DNA from: Chromera velia
Lineage: Eukaryota; Sar; Chromeraceae
Assembly (NCBI GenBank): GCA_018398765.1
Contig: JAHBMJ010001781.1
Location: forward strand, 1 to 24,981
Length of the DNA stretch: 24,981 nucleotides
Direction of reading: 5' to 3'
This document shows positions 8,799 to 18,799 of the stretch, one piece after another. Within the stretch, counting starts at the first letter, position 1; every line of letters starts with the position of its first letter. The notes below the pieces were generated by a model. It was not told where the DNA came from. It saw only the letters and a program-made list of their open reading frames with translations, and did no database searches. A program made the translations under genes and the position numbers.

Positions 8799-9840
8799 AA
8801 ACCTTATCGAGACAGAAGCGCATACCTTGGAGTTCCACGGAGGCACTGGCAGGACTGCCGTGCTCTTTCTCGACGTCTGTTGTGGCTGCGGCTGGAGGGA
8901 GGAAGCACACACACACACACTCACACACACATACACACACATACATACACACATGACCACGCACACACACACACGCATACGCATACGCACCTGGCATACG
9001 CACACAAAACTTATCGAGACAGAAGCACATACCTTGGAGTTCCACGGAGGCAGCGCCAGACTGCCGTGCTCTTTCTGGACGTCTATTCTGGCTGCGGCTC
9101 GAGGGAGGAAGTGCACACACACACACGACCAGGCATACACACACACGCATACGCACATAAAACTTATCAAGACAGAAGCGCATACCTTAGAGTTCCACGA
9201 TGGCAGCGCCAGACTGCCGTGCTCTTTCTGGACGTCTATTCTGGCTGCGGCTGGAGGGAGGAAGCACGCACACACACACACACACACACAGACACACCAC
9301 TTGCATACGCACACAAAACTTATCAAGACAGAAGCGCATACCTTGGAGTTCCACGGAGGCAGCGCCAGACTGAAGTGCTCTTTCTGGACGTCTATTCTGG
9401 CTGCAGCTGGAGGGAGGAAGCACACGCATACGCACACAAAACTTATCGAGACAGAAGCGCATATCATGGAGTTCCACGGAGGCAGCGTCAGACTGCCGTG
9501 CTCTTTCTGGACGTTTATTGTGGCTGCGGTTGGAGGGAGGAAGTGCACACACACAGACGCGCACACGCACACACACACGAATACGCATACGCACACAAAC
9601 TCATCGAGACAGAAGCGCATACCTTGGAGTTCCACGGAGGCAGCGTCAGACTGCCGTGCTCTTTCTGGACGTCTATTCTGGCTGCAGCTGGAGGGAGGAA
9701 GCACACGCACACGCATACGCACACAAAGCTTATCGAGATAGAAGCGCATACCTTGGAGTTCCACGGAGGCAGCACCAGACTGCCGTGCTCTTTCTGGACG
9801 TCTATTGTGGCTGCGGCTGGATGGAGGAGGTGCACATGCA
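8799..9840 (+). repeat. Seven-copy minisatellite with (CA)n linkers
   Basis: A conserved core of about 105 bases starts CTTATCGAGACAGAAGCGCA, continues through GAGTTCCACGGAGGC and GCTCTTTCTGGACGTCTATT, and ends GGCTGGAGGGAGGAAG. Anchors lie at 8803, 9010, 9163, 9319, 9442, 9600 and 9729. Linkers are variable CACACA/CGCATACGCA tracts, which account for the spacings of 207, 153, 156, 123, 158 and 129 bases. Long open frames cover the array on both strands (plus 8715-9980, minus 8442-9884) because the core has few stops in several frames. I regard it as a satellite and not a gene, with the reservation noted under findings. Confidence 0.9.
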
Positions 9841-10484
9841 CACACACACAGCACTTGCACACACCGACGGATACAAGCACACACTTACATGTGCCTGCTA
9901 CGCACGCAAGCGCACGCATGCACGCTCGCGCTCTCCTTCACGTACACACGCATGCACCGACCTGCCCACGTTCTCTCTGAGAAAGAAAGCACCTGATGTT
10001 TTGACGGCAAAGCAAGAAACTGAGGTCACAAGTGACATATCTACGTTCACGTACGTGCACATGCAAAAAAGAGACAGACAAACAACACCTCGTGCAATTG
10101 CTGTGCGCACGAAGCGGATGCCCTAACACTGACGGTCGTCATTCATAAAGTGAGGGAGACATACGCTCCTCGCGGCACGTACCTATAGCCTGAGCGGTAT
10201 TTGCAGGGTCCCCACACGAGCAGTAGAAGGTTCGAGACACCCTGCTTCTTTCAGTGCGTCGTCTACTCAAGAGAGATGGAGAAGAAGAAGAGAGGCACAG
10301 TAAGCTTCACCTGAGAAATCCGTTTTTTTCTCAACTTGAAAGTCTGGAATGAATCAGACACGCACCCAATACAAATGGAGGGACACAGACGCGAGACGGC
10401 CGGCCGCAGAGGGGGCGGTTTTGAGAGGGAACAAAAAGTCAGACGGAATCTTGAGGAAAAGAGGCCAGAAGAGAAGCCACAAGC

Positions 10485-10509
10485 AAGAAAGAAAGAAAGA
10501 AAGAAAGAA

Positions 10510-10540
<31 letters not shown>

Positions 10541-10625
10541 GAAGGAAGGAAGGAAGGAAGGAAAGAAAGAAAGAAAGAAAAAAAGAAAAGAAAAAAAAGA
10601 AAAAAAGAAAGAGAAAGAAAGAAGG
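10485..10625 (+). repeat. (GAAA)n/(GGAA)n tract of the left arm
   Basis: About 140 bases of nearly pure purine, GAAA and GGAA units. Its inverted counterpart at 23838-24239 is almost three times longer. Apparent Lys/Arg/Glu or Phe/Leu/Ser proteins across it are artefacts. Confidence 0.95.
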
Positions 10626-10679
10626 GAAGGATAGAGAGACGAGAAACGGAGGAAAACCGAATTTGAAGAGACAATGACA

Positions 10680-11420
10680 GAAAAAGAAGGAGGATAATTC
10701 GCTGCCACTGTCTGCTTCGTTCGGGATCTCTTTCTGATGCACATCTCTCCTCCGTCGAATATGTCTTTGTGTGTCTGCATTTCTGCATGCAGCACTGTGT
10801 GTCAATGCATCCAGGCACTTTCACCTCAAGGGTACTTCTGCTCGGTCCTCAGCCGCCTTCGCTTGCTCCTCGTTGGCCGCAGCGGAAGTGGTCCTTTCAC
10901 AAATCCCGCGTCTCTGCTCCCTTCGTGGCCTGCCAGAAAGACGGGTTGGAATGCCTCTCCTCACTCTTAAAAATTCACTCAAACGGAAAAGACAGGGTTT
11001 CCACCTTTGATCACAAAGCAGAGAGACAAGATTGGGTACGAAAAAAAGGCGCACACACACCTGCCAACGAAAGGACATTGAGAGAGAGTCCTTTCCGCTC
11101 AATTAAATTTAAATCGAAGTCGGAAAAACAGGAGTAACAAAAACCATAAGTCAAAAATGGAGGAAAAAGAAAAGCTTGAGGACGGAAAGGAGAAAGGGAG
11201 AGAGAGAGAGAAGGACAGAGGACAGGAGCGGAGGTCCCAATTCAAGTGGAATGCCGAGCACTTCTGTATCAAGTACGACTAAGGTGAGTTAATGAGGAAT
11301 GCAAACAAAGACGGGAAGAGAGGACACAACAGACTGCGGAAGAGACTTTTGTAGGTGGTGCGAAAGCTTCGGAAACAAGAAGAAAGGTAAGGGGAGTCAA
11401 GTGAGATGAACATCAGTTCC
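10680..11420. other. Unique part of the left arm, no gene identified
   Basis: Sequence between the purine tract and the tandem family, near-identical in reverse complement to about 23060-23790. Open frames of up to 122 codons exist (for example 10769-11137 plus) but show no recognisable domain. TCAATTAAATTTAAATCGAAG near 11099 is also seen inverted in the right arm. Confidence 0.4.
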
Positions 11421-13000
11421 AAAATCCGGCAGCGCTTCGCGGCGTGGTTCATATCTGAGCTCATTCCGATTCTTTGCCGGATGGAAGGGAAGGAAGGAAT
11501 TGAGAAAAGAAGGAATGAGGAAAGAAACTAAAGAGAGGAAAATTTGATGGGAGAGGAGGGGATTCCCGGTGAGGCTGGTGGGTGAGGGGGTTAGAAGAGA
11601 GTGAAATCCCGGCAGCGCTTCGCGGCAAGGTCCGTTTTCGTTCAGAATTCCCTCAAAGGACGGAACAAATGGAAAAAAGATTGGGAAGGTAGGGAGGGAC
11701 CTTGGGTAGGAAAAGAAAGGATGGGCCGGCAAGGCTGGCTGAGAAGGAGACTGACTGAACAATTTGGGGCTCAAAGAGACCGAAAGTCCTCGGGGTACGT
11801 CGGTTTTCGTTCCCGAGTTTCACAGGAGGAGCTGACGGAGGTCATGGGGGGGCATCTGACGGGAGGCGGACTGAAGGCTAGGCTGTAGGGCGGGCAGGAA
11901 GTCGGCTGGCAGGGAGGTGGGATCAAACTGGCAGAATGGGAAAATGCGGAGGACGGCTCGGCCTAAAACAAATTCTCTCGGGATTTTGGAGGGCGCCTAT
12001 CATAAGTTACTAGGGGATCCAAAATTTGGTAGCACTTCGTGGCAAGGTCTGTTCGGAATTCAAATTCTACAAAGGGGACGGGACAGAAAGGAACCTAGCT
12101 AGGCGCTTGACCTGGGGTGATGGGTCGAGAGGGGTGGATTGTGGGAGCTGGTCGGGTGAAGTCTGGGAAGGGAGGGGGGCTGTGAAGAATGGGAAAGATA
12201 AGAGGCCTAAAACAAATTCTCTCGGAATTTTGCAGGGCGCCTGACACGAGTTTACTAGGGAATCCAAAATTCGGCAGCACTTCATGGCAAGGTCTGTTCG
12301 AAATCGGGAGAGCGACAAAGGGGACGGGACAGAAAGGAAGCTAGCAGGCGCTTGACCTGGGGTAATGGGTCGGGTGGGAATGGGCTGTGGGAGCTGGTGG
12401 GGTGAGGTGCTGGGATGGGAGGGGGGCCGTGAGGAAGAGAAGAGATGGGATCGATCATGGGAGAGAAGAATGGAGAGGGACGTCAGAACCACACAGCAGG
12501 CTGAGAAGGAGACTGAGTGACAACAATTTGGGGCTCAAAGAGAAAGCGAGTCCTCAAGGTACGTCGAAATTTCATTCCCGAGTTTCGAAAGAGGGGAGAG
12601 ATGACGGACGTCATAGGGGGGCATCTGATGGGAGGCGGACTGAAGGCTAGGCTGTAGGGCGGGCAGGAAGTCGGCTGGCAGAGTGGTGGGATCAAACTGG
12701 CAGAATGGGAGAATGGGGAGGACAGCTCCGCCTAAAGCAACTTTTTTCGGAATTTTGGAGAGAAGGGCACCTTACACGAATTTACTAGGAAATCCAAAAT
12801 TCGGCAGCACTTCGTGGCAAGGTCTGTTCGGAATTCAAATTCTACAAAGGGGACGGGACAGAGAGGAACCTAGCAGGCGCTTGACCTGGGGTGATGGGTC
12901 GGGTGGGAGTGGGCTGTGGGAGCTGGTGGGGTGAGGTGCTGGGATGGGAGGGGGGCTGTGAAGAGGCGATAATGGGAGAGAAGAATGAAGAAGGACGTCA
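11421..13000 (+). repeat. Tandem family with GGCAGCGCTTCGCGG core, left arm
   Basis: Core copies lie at 11428, 11611, 12028, 12273 and 12803 (the last three read GG(C/T)AGCACTTC(G/A)TGGC), each preceded by CCAAAATTCGG or similar and followed by AAGGTC(C/T)GTT. The longer unit adds GAATTCAAATTCTACAAAGG, GGCGCTTGACCTGGGGTGAT and CTCTCGGAATTTTG phrases. On top of this, 11745-12060 is repeated about 770 bases later at 12515-12840, and 12305-12430 is repeated at 12845-12960. The array therefore grew by stepwise segmental duplication. Confidence 0.85.
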
Positions 13001-13215
13001 GAACTACACAGCAGGCCCAACCCCTCCACCCACTATCCCTCCCCGCCATGCAACTGCACGCACGCACTCGACAGGGCCAAGGGGGCGCACTCGCAGGGAC
13101 AGCAGGGACAAGGGAGGGGAGCGCACCTTGGGGGACTTGGACACGATCTATGGTCGGACAGGAAGGACGTGGATGCCGATCATCAAATGGACGCCTGCAG
13201 AGAAAATGGCAGAGA

Positions 13216-14552
13216 CAAAGTCTTTGACACACTGCCGAACGCAAGTAGGAATGAAGGGAAGGGAAGGAAACAGAAAAAGCCCTCGATGCAGATGCACACA
13301 AAAGAGAATGAGACCCAAGAGCGGAAACGCCAAAACGCAAGGGCTACAAGTAAAGAAGGGACCGCCACTCCGAGAAACAAACGAAAGAAAAAAGAAGGAA
13401 GAACGCTAACCCGCTAAAGAAAGGGCTCGACGGTAGATGGGTCATAACGCACAGAAAGATAGCTCGCAAAAGAAAAAAAGCAAGCAAGCAAGAAAGACCT
13501 TCACTGACCGCAAACACTAGAGTAACGAGACAGCCGAGGAGCAAATGCCGGCAGATACCGCAAGAGCCGGAGTACCAGTAAGCCTGCAGAGAAGTGGAGG
13601 ATCAAAGCTTCCTGTTTGTCTGCCTGTCTGCACATGTACACGCAGAGAACGTGAGTGTGCCTGTCTCGCCGTCTCTCGCGCGTCTTTTATGCTCGGCGCG
13701 TAAACGGGATTATCAGTTCATGTGCCAGAATCTGGAGGAAAAAAACGAAAGAGGTGGGGAGGAGTTTGCAAAGTGCCTGTGTGTTGCATATGCCTGTTCC
13801 TCTCTGACTTTGATGGCTCTGCCTCTCACTCAGTCTCTCCCTGTCGCCTTTCTATCTCTTTATTGCTTCTCTGCTGCGCCTCTTCCTAGAAACTGAGAGA
13901 CGGACGAGACGAGGGGTCTGGAGAAGAGGGGAAGGGTGCAGCAGGAAAGGGGGGAAAAGGAAGGAGACTGGAAGGAATGAAAGGGAGGGAGAGGATGGGC
14001 AAGAGCTTACAAGAAGGCGCGCACCACGGCACGGTCGAAAACAAATTGACTGACCGCAGCTGTCAGAGTAACAAGAGAGCAGAGGTGCCAAGGTGTGCAG
14101 ATGGCCCGACAGCAGCAGAGAGCAGTAACACCTGTGAGTCTGCAGTGAGAAACGGAAGGCCACATGAGTTCGTGTTTGCGCTTCTACACTTGCATAGACT
14201 GAGCGTGAGCGTGCAGACCGTCTCACTCTGCTAACGGTGTGTGTTTTCTTTTGGCGTGTACCCATTCATCTGAGTACGGTGAAGTGCAGATATGCGAACG
14301 CAGAGAACGTTTGTCGATTGGGAAGGAGCGGAAAGGGGGGAGGGGAAGGGAGGCGGGAGACAAAGGGCCGCACAGAAGTGGGTTTTCGAGTCTGCATGTC
14401 CCCTCCCGTCTCCACACATTTCTTTCGTCATCCGTCTGTCTGTAAACTATCTGAGGCAGCTGACCTGACAGCCAAAGGTGACTCTCTCTGATGGAGAGTG
14501 CACAGGAGCACAAGAAAAGGCAAGAGACGACTCCTCTTCCGCCTCCAAGAAC
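13216..14552. other. Spacer, left part: no supported gene
   Basis: Degenerate similarity to the right arm fades out by about 13410. After that come CT-rich stretches typical of introns or promoters, for example 13800-13890 ending CTGCGCCTCTTCCTAG, a good splice acceptor, and a donor-like GAACGTGAGTG near 13648. No coding exon between them can be established. Confidence 0.3.
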
Positions 14553-14795
14553 ATGGGCTGTGTGAGCCTTTGCCTCCCGTGTCAGAAAAAATCGGTCGCC
14601 CAGGACAACGAAGGCGGCGAACAGCAGCCTGCATACAACAGAGGGATGAAAAGATTGATTGCAGGCCTGTGTCTAGAAAAGAAACAAGCACAGGAAACTC
14701 CTCGTTTCTGCGGCCGGGAAATAGCTTCCTATCGGCTGACCCAGCAAAAAGTGTCTCCACACGTCCGGTCTCCCCCCTTTTCAGGGTTCCTCTGA
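14553..14795 (+). CDS. Candidate small protein or first exon with N-terminal MGC acylation motif
   Basis: Eighty codons from an ATG in good context (AACATGG, A at -3 and G at +4). The protein starts MGCVSLCLPCQKKS, which is Gly2 for N-myristoylation and Cys3, Cys7 and Cys10 for palmitoylation, then a basic patch. This start is typical of proteins anchored on inner membranes. The rest is Gln-, Arg- and Lys-containing with no known domain, ending at TGA. A donor-like AAAAGTGTCT near 14750 could make it a first exon. Family unknown; a chance ORF is possible. Confidence 0.25.
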   Translation: MGCVSLCLPCQKKSVAQDNEGGEQQPAYNRGMKRLIAGLCLEKKQAQETPRFCGREIASYRLTQQKVSPHVRSPPFSGFL

Positions 14796-14958
14796 GAGAG
14801 CGTGGTCTCCAAGTGCACAGATAGAGGTGGACTTCTTCTATCAAAAGGCTGTCGGGCGCATGCCCAACCTAAGGGACGGACAGCCATGACAGGAGCGAGC
14901 ACAGAGTAAATTGAGGTCTCCGAAGGCAGCCGTCTCCAGAGGGAGACAGCAGGGCTAC

Positions 14959-15420
14959 TCATCTCAAAAGGGAACAAGCGAAGTCGCAATGCCTCTCATC
15001 AAGTGCAGAAAAGATGGCGTCTGCAGGGAAGCAATAGGAAAGGGGTTGAGCCAGACGTGTGAGTGTAAAATATTCTCTGAGATCATGGAGACAGAAATTA
15101 AACTCGCTTCGCACAAACGAATCGAGACAGTCGGCCACTTCAGGCTTGTCATTCTGTCGCCCTCGCACCCAAAAACTCCGACTGACCCATTGCAAATGTG
15201 CAAGGCAACGATTGAAGCTGTCGAGGAGGGTGGCCATCAAGCGTGCCCCGCGTGAAGAGTCAAATGACTGTCCGAGAGACAGCCCACCCGGGCACCAAAA
15301 ATGGAGTGGACTTCATCTTGAACCGCGGTGTATTCGTAATTCCAAATTGAATGGCCAAGCTGATCAAGGCGATGCTCTGATATGCTTTCAATCTCGAGGA
15401 TCAGGCTGCGAGTGACCTTG
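14959..15420 (-). other. Possible minus-strand exon pair or gene remnant, unrecognised
   Basis: Two consecutive minus frames read like protein. One (about 15415-15237) includes LILEIESISEHRLDQLGHSI and GARVGCLSDSHLTLHAGHA, then a stop. The stop overlaps an ATG (TGATG) opening a second frame, 15237-14959, with MATLLDSFNRCLAHLQWVSR and LHDLREYFTLTRLAQPLSY. The overlap would fit one gene with a one-base frameshift, that is, a pseudogene. A plus-strand frame (14911-15255) is also open over the same bases, so strand and reality are uncertain. Confidence 0.2.
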
Positions 15421-15645
15421 AAAATCCTTGAAAGCTGGTTTCTGGGGCGTTCTGTTGAGCAGCTGTGAAGTCCAGTCAGCTGATTTCTTCTGATTCAAGT
15501 CACCTCAAATTTGCCGTCTCTCGAAATTTCTCTCGCCGGCATGCCAGCTCAATGCGGCCCACACGCGGGGCGTGGGGTCCGGCCGCTCGGGCCCGGCGCA
15601 CAACGAAGTCGTTGCCAATTCCCACCAACATTCAAAAACAGAAAC

Positions 15646-16117
15646 CGCACCAAAACCATTTCATGATATACAGTGCATGGCCAAACGGCAACTTTTTGCA
15701 TTAGTTGTCTGGTTTTCACTTTGAACTGGCCCGCAAGTTTGAAGTGCCCCAACAAATGTAACTGCTGGCAAAAGTAAAACTGTTAAGTTACCGTTTCATA
15801 ATACAGTGCATAGCCAAACGACAACTTTTTGCATTACTTATCTGGTTTTCACTTTAAACTGGCCCACAAGTTTAAAGTACGCCAACAAACGTAACTGCTG
15901 GTAAGAGCAAAACCGTTTTATGATACAGTGTATGGCCAAACGGCGACTTTTTGCATTAGTTGTCTGGTTCTCACTTTAAACTAGCACACAAGTTTGAAGT
16001 GCCCCAACAAACGTAACTGCTGGCAAGAGCAAAACCATCTCATGATCTAGTATATAGCCAGACGACAACTTTTTGTATTAATTAGTTGTCTGGTTCTCAC
16101 TTTGAACTGGCCTACAA
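15646..16117 (+). repeat. Tandem array, about 3.8 copies of a 122-133-bp unit
   Basis: Copies start at about 15646, 15780, 15905 and 16025, marked by ATACAGTGCATGGCCAAACG, AACTTTTTGCATTAGTTGTC, TGGTTTTCACTTTGAACTGG and CCCCAACAAACGTAACTGCT. The last copy is partial and its start has diverged. A short GC-rich island (15540-15605) sits just before it and AT-rich sequence follows. It may be the sub-terminal repeat of an unrecognised transposon. Confidence 0.85.
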
Positions 16118-16914
16118 TCCATACAAAAACTATATATCGGCCTATGTGGGCCTTTTTTTGTGTGTGATGTCAATTTTAAAAGCTAGGTCAAAAGAAGATG
16201 ACAACTGATCATAAGTTCATAACAAGCTCAACGTGAACAAAACCTTCAATCATCATCAAGCTCAGCGTGACGCATCGTGAGATCATCGTGAGGCATTCGT
16301 TTACTATCGTTCACCCTAATACGCGGCCCTATAGTTGTTGGTTTTTAAGTACGGAATAGTGCGTAGCCTATCAATACCTATCAATCAATCAATATCAATG
16401 AATCAATAAACCTGCTCAACATGCATAGTAATGCATAGACAATGTCGTAAGAACTCTAATGAAAAACATTTTAAAGATTAAATACAAAATAGATTAGAGT
16501 TGGAAACCGAGACTTCAACTGAAACCAGAATAAACCAGAATGAACGCAGTCAATTATACAGATCTTCAAACACCAAGCCACAGAAACTAGAACAGCATGC
16601 GATGATAAGATAAGATAGGGCAAGTAAGAGCTAACTGACGTAACTGTATTGAAAAACGTTGGAAAGAATTAAGATGGAAAATCACTGTATATCTAGCTGT
16701 ACATATCCCTGAAAAATCATGAATACCAAAAACGATTCGACAGGGCACTGAAAGGCAGCGCTCTTTTGGAAAAATTAATGAAAGAGTGCGAAAGGACGTC
16801 AGGACTTACAAACGCCTACCAGAATTCTCACCTTTATGCTTAAAAAAAGAATACTACCAATTTCTGAATTAGGAATCTGAGATCCAAACTGTCCCAGGGT
16901 GGAGGGAGACTTTG
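16118..16914. other. AT-rich stretch without a gene
   Basis: Contains an interrupted TCAA(T) run (16377-16410, ATCAATCAATCAATATCAAT) and GCCTATGTGGGCC near 16141. Nothing coding is seen on either strand. Confidence 0.4.
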
Positions 16915-17165
16915 GAGGCAGGCGCGAAGAAGGCTGAAGGAACGCTGGATGAATGATGAAGGAACAGTGAAGGGAGGCTGGAGGAAGGCTAGGGAGGAAG
17001 GCTGCATGATGATGCTCCATGGAGGACAACCAAAGGAGGACAGAAGGAAGGCTAGAGAAAGAAGGCTGGACAAAAACCGAAGCAAAGGTGGAGGCAGGGT
17101 GGAGAGAGACTGCAGGAAGGCTGAAGGAAAGCTGAACGAGGGGTGGGGGGAGGCTGGATTGGGGC
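16915..17165 (+). repeat. Degenerate GGAAGGCT(G/A) short tandem repeat
   Basis: The phrase (G)GAAGGCT or GGAGGCT recurs about a dozen times at irregular 12-30-base spacing through a G/A-rich segment. The opposite-strand Pro/Ser/Leu-rich frame (to 130 codons) is a by-product of the repeat. Confidence 0.7.
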
Positions 17166-17346
17166 TGCAGGATGCGAGACCTTGCATGCACAAGTAGAGA
17201 TTCTGAATTTCACTTCAGAATTTCAAACAGCAGGGACCGTCGGGAGGGCTGCAAGGGTGCCCATCTCTTGCTCCAGATTTCCGTCCAACGCGCAAAGCGA
17301 CATGGAGGCCTGCAGATACAACCAGTGACACAGGAGAGCCGATTTC

Positions 17347-17532
17347 TCAGGGTTTATGCAGATCAATAGTATGTCCACCGAGATCAAGCTCCACAGCTGC
17401 ACCCGTCTTGACCTGTTTGATGTAAGGTCCAGGAGCTTCTAGCTTCCTTGCGACGATCACAAGGTATCTGGACTCTGCGTGTGCGTTCTCATAGTGCAGC
17501 ACTGCTCCTTCTGAAGGCTGAACCCCATATCC
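17347..17532 (-). CDS. Candidate terminal exon, unrecognised protein
   Basis: Sixty-one sense codons then TGA (17347-17349), reading like a compact folded protein: HYENAHAESRYLVIVARKLE, APGPYIKQVKTGAAVELDL, GGHTIDLHKP. The DLGGHTIDL phrase resembles the turn-and-strand pattern of parallel beta-helix proteins, but one phrase is not enough to assign a fold. An in-frame TGA lies just upstream at 17533-17535, so an exon boundary or a frameshift is needed there (TTGAG is the nearest acceptor). The opposite strand shows no comparable protein-like signal. Confidence 0.35.
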   Translation of the reverse strand, partial: GYGVQPSEGAVLHYENAHAESRYLVIVARKLEAPGPYIKQVKTGAAVELDLGGHTIDLHKP

Positions 17533-17549
17533 TCAATGTTTCCTCGTTG

Positions 17550-17800
17550 TCTTCAACAGGCAATGGCACGATCATACATAGGAACAAAGACATTCACCTC
17601 CAGGTGCGTAGAGGAGCCTGACAGAGCGGCTCCCGATTTTTCTGCGAGACTCTTGGGACAACAAAACATTGCGATCACATTTCATAGACCACTGCCATGC
17701 AGGCGCGGAAATGTATTTCTTCTGATCCCACTCTCACACATCCAACCTTTCGCAGACCCTTTCTCTCAGCTGACTCCAGCAGGCATGCAGTTGCCCTGCC
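17550..17800 (-). pseudogene. Further minus-strand coding traces upstream of 17532
   Basis: After a good CT-rich acceptor (TTTCTATGCAACTGGCAG, ending 17796) one frame reads SAERKGLRKVGCVRVGSEEI and CMAVVYEM, then stops. A second frame just downstream reads SLAEKSGAALSGSSTHLEVN and FVPMYDRAIAC before a TGA. The gaps between these frames are too short for ordinary introns, so a frameshifted remnant of one gene with the 17347-17532 segment is the simplest reading. Low certainty. Confidence 0.22.
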
Positions 17801-18212
17801 AGTTGCATAGAAAAGAAAAAAGCATTGCAGATTCAGGGGGAGTTCTTGCTTTCCTGGTGCTCAAATTATTCAGCCGCTGTACTGCAGCCTAGACTGCAGC
17901 CAGGACACACCTGCAGGCATGTGTGCACATACACCGGCTTGACAGGCGTCTGGGGGACAAAGAGGAGGAACTTGTAAACGGTAGACGGGCAAGAAAATCA
18001 AAGACCCAGAATGGTACCCTCTTGCTTTTTTGATATTCAGAATACCACAGCTTGCTTCGAACTGCAGCATCTGAATCAAACCCGCTCAAATGAACCTGGG
18101 TTGACACGTGAATGGTTCTCTCACGTTCTTGGCTCGTCACTAGGAGAAAAGAATTGGGAACACACGTTAAACTTTGTAGTAGGACCAATTTCAAATTTGG
18201 AAACAGGCATGC
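17801..18212. other. No supported gene
   Basis: Minus frames of up to 135 codons exist (17889-18296) but have the Cys/His/Thr-rich look of translated CA-rich intron sequence. TGCATGC-like motifs occur near 17183 and 18207. Confidence 0.3.
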
Positions 18213-18791
18213 ATGTCTGATAAAGCTGTGCGGAAACCACAAAACAAAAGGCTCACCAGCGTATACCAACGCGTGCGTGATACAGAATCGATCCATCTAG
18301 CTGTTCTCCAATTATCCCCACACCACAGAAAGGGACATGCACAGACAGTTTCTTGCGAGCCCAGTTCACTCAAAGAGGGAGAAGGAAGCCTGGCATCCTT
18401 TCCGAGACGTGACACTGTACCGAAAGGCACGAACTCCTGCAGACACACACATGCATACGTATATAGATGCCACGTGGATCCATGCATGCATGTATGGTAT
18501 ACTTATGAGAAACGCATGCATCTGCCATCGCAGGCGGTTTTCGTGCCTCACAGTTGTGAGCAGGGGTATCAGAAGGAAAAGGGCAGCATGCAGCCAATAG
18601 GCATCTCTAGAATACTGTTTCCACTGATAACCAAATGTGACGAGTGTGCCACTTTGGAGTGTGACTCAAAAGGAGGGCAGATCCCGGTTTCCGCAACAAA
18701 AGGCGCTTTCATTGACAACACACTGCATTGCGCCAGCTTCGCACAAGCCGAGCCTTCAAGTCGTGCCCTACACTACACAGATAGGTGCTGA
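18213..18791 (+). CDS. Unassigned 192-codon open frame
   Basis: Opens at an ATG within GCATGCATGTCTG and ends at TGA. The first 140 codons look intron-like (HTHAYVYRC). The last part, from TKCDECATLECDSKGGQIPV on, is Cys-containing and more protein-like. On the opposite strand about 65 codons (CSVLSMKAPFVAETGICPPF) are also open between about 18600 and 18770. Function and strand are unresolved. Confidence 0.15.
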   Translation: MSDKAVRKPQNKRLTSVYQRVRDTESIHLAVLQLSPHHRKGHAQTVSCEPSSLKEGEGSLASFPRRDTVPKGTNSCRHTHAYVYRCHVDPCMHVWYTYEKRMHLPSQAVFVPHSCEQGYQKEKGSMQPIGISRILFPLITKCDECATLECDSKGGQIPVSATKGAFIDNTLHCASFAQAEPSSRALHYTDRC

Positions 18792-18799
18792 TTCAATTG

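Larger units (their letters stand above)
9841..13215 (+). repeat. Left arm of a large inverted repeat
   Basis: Reverse-complement matches to 21953-24870 run the whole length. AGCCTGAGCGGTATTTGCAG (about 10188) faces CTGCAAATACCGCTCAGGCT, 11421-11660 faces 22830-23075 with only a few differences by eye, and 13141-13215 faces 21953-22027 almost exactly. In order the arm holds a CA/GT-rich end, about 430 bp unique, a (GAAA)n tract, about 700 bp unique, and a tandem family (11421-13000). Weaker similarity continues inward to about 13410. The left arm has more tandem units but a shorter (GAAA)n tract than the right arm. Confidence 0.9.

Noticed and set aside
8799-9840. CRISPR-like array
   Set aside because: The repeat core is about 105 bases, the linkers are simple CA tracts and not unique spacers, and the context is eukaryotic.
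8442-9980. 480- and 421-codon frames over the CA-rich minisatellite as genes
   Set aside because: Several frames are open on both strands and the sequence is tandem-repeated with microsatellite linkers. The phase-of-three spacing is kept as a finding only.
16799-17193. 130-codon minus-strand Pro/Ser/Leu-rich protein
   Set aside because: It is the reverse reading of the GGAAGGCT short repeat.
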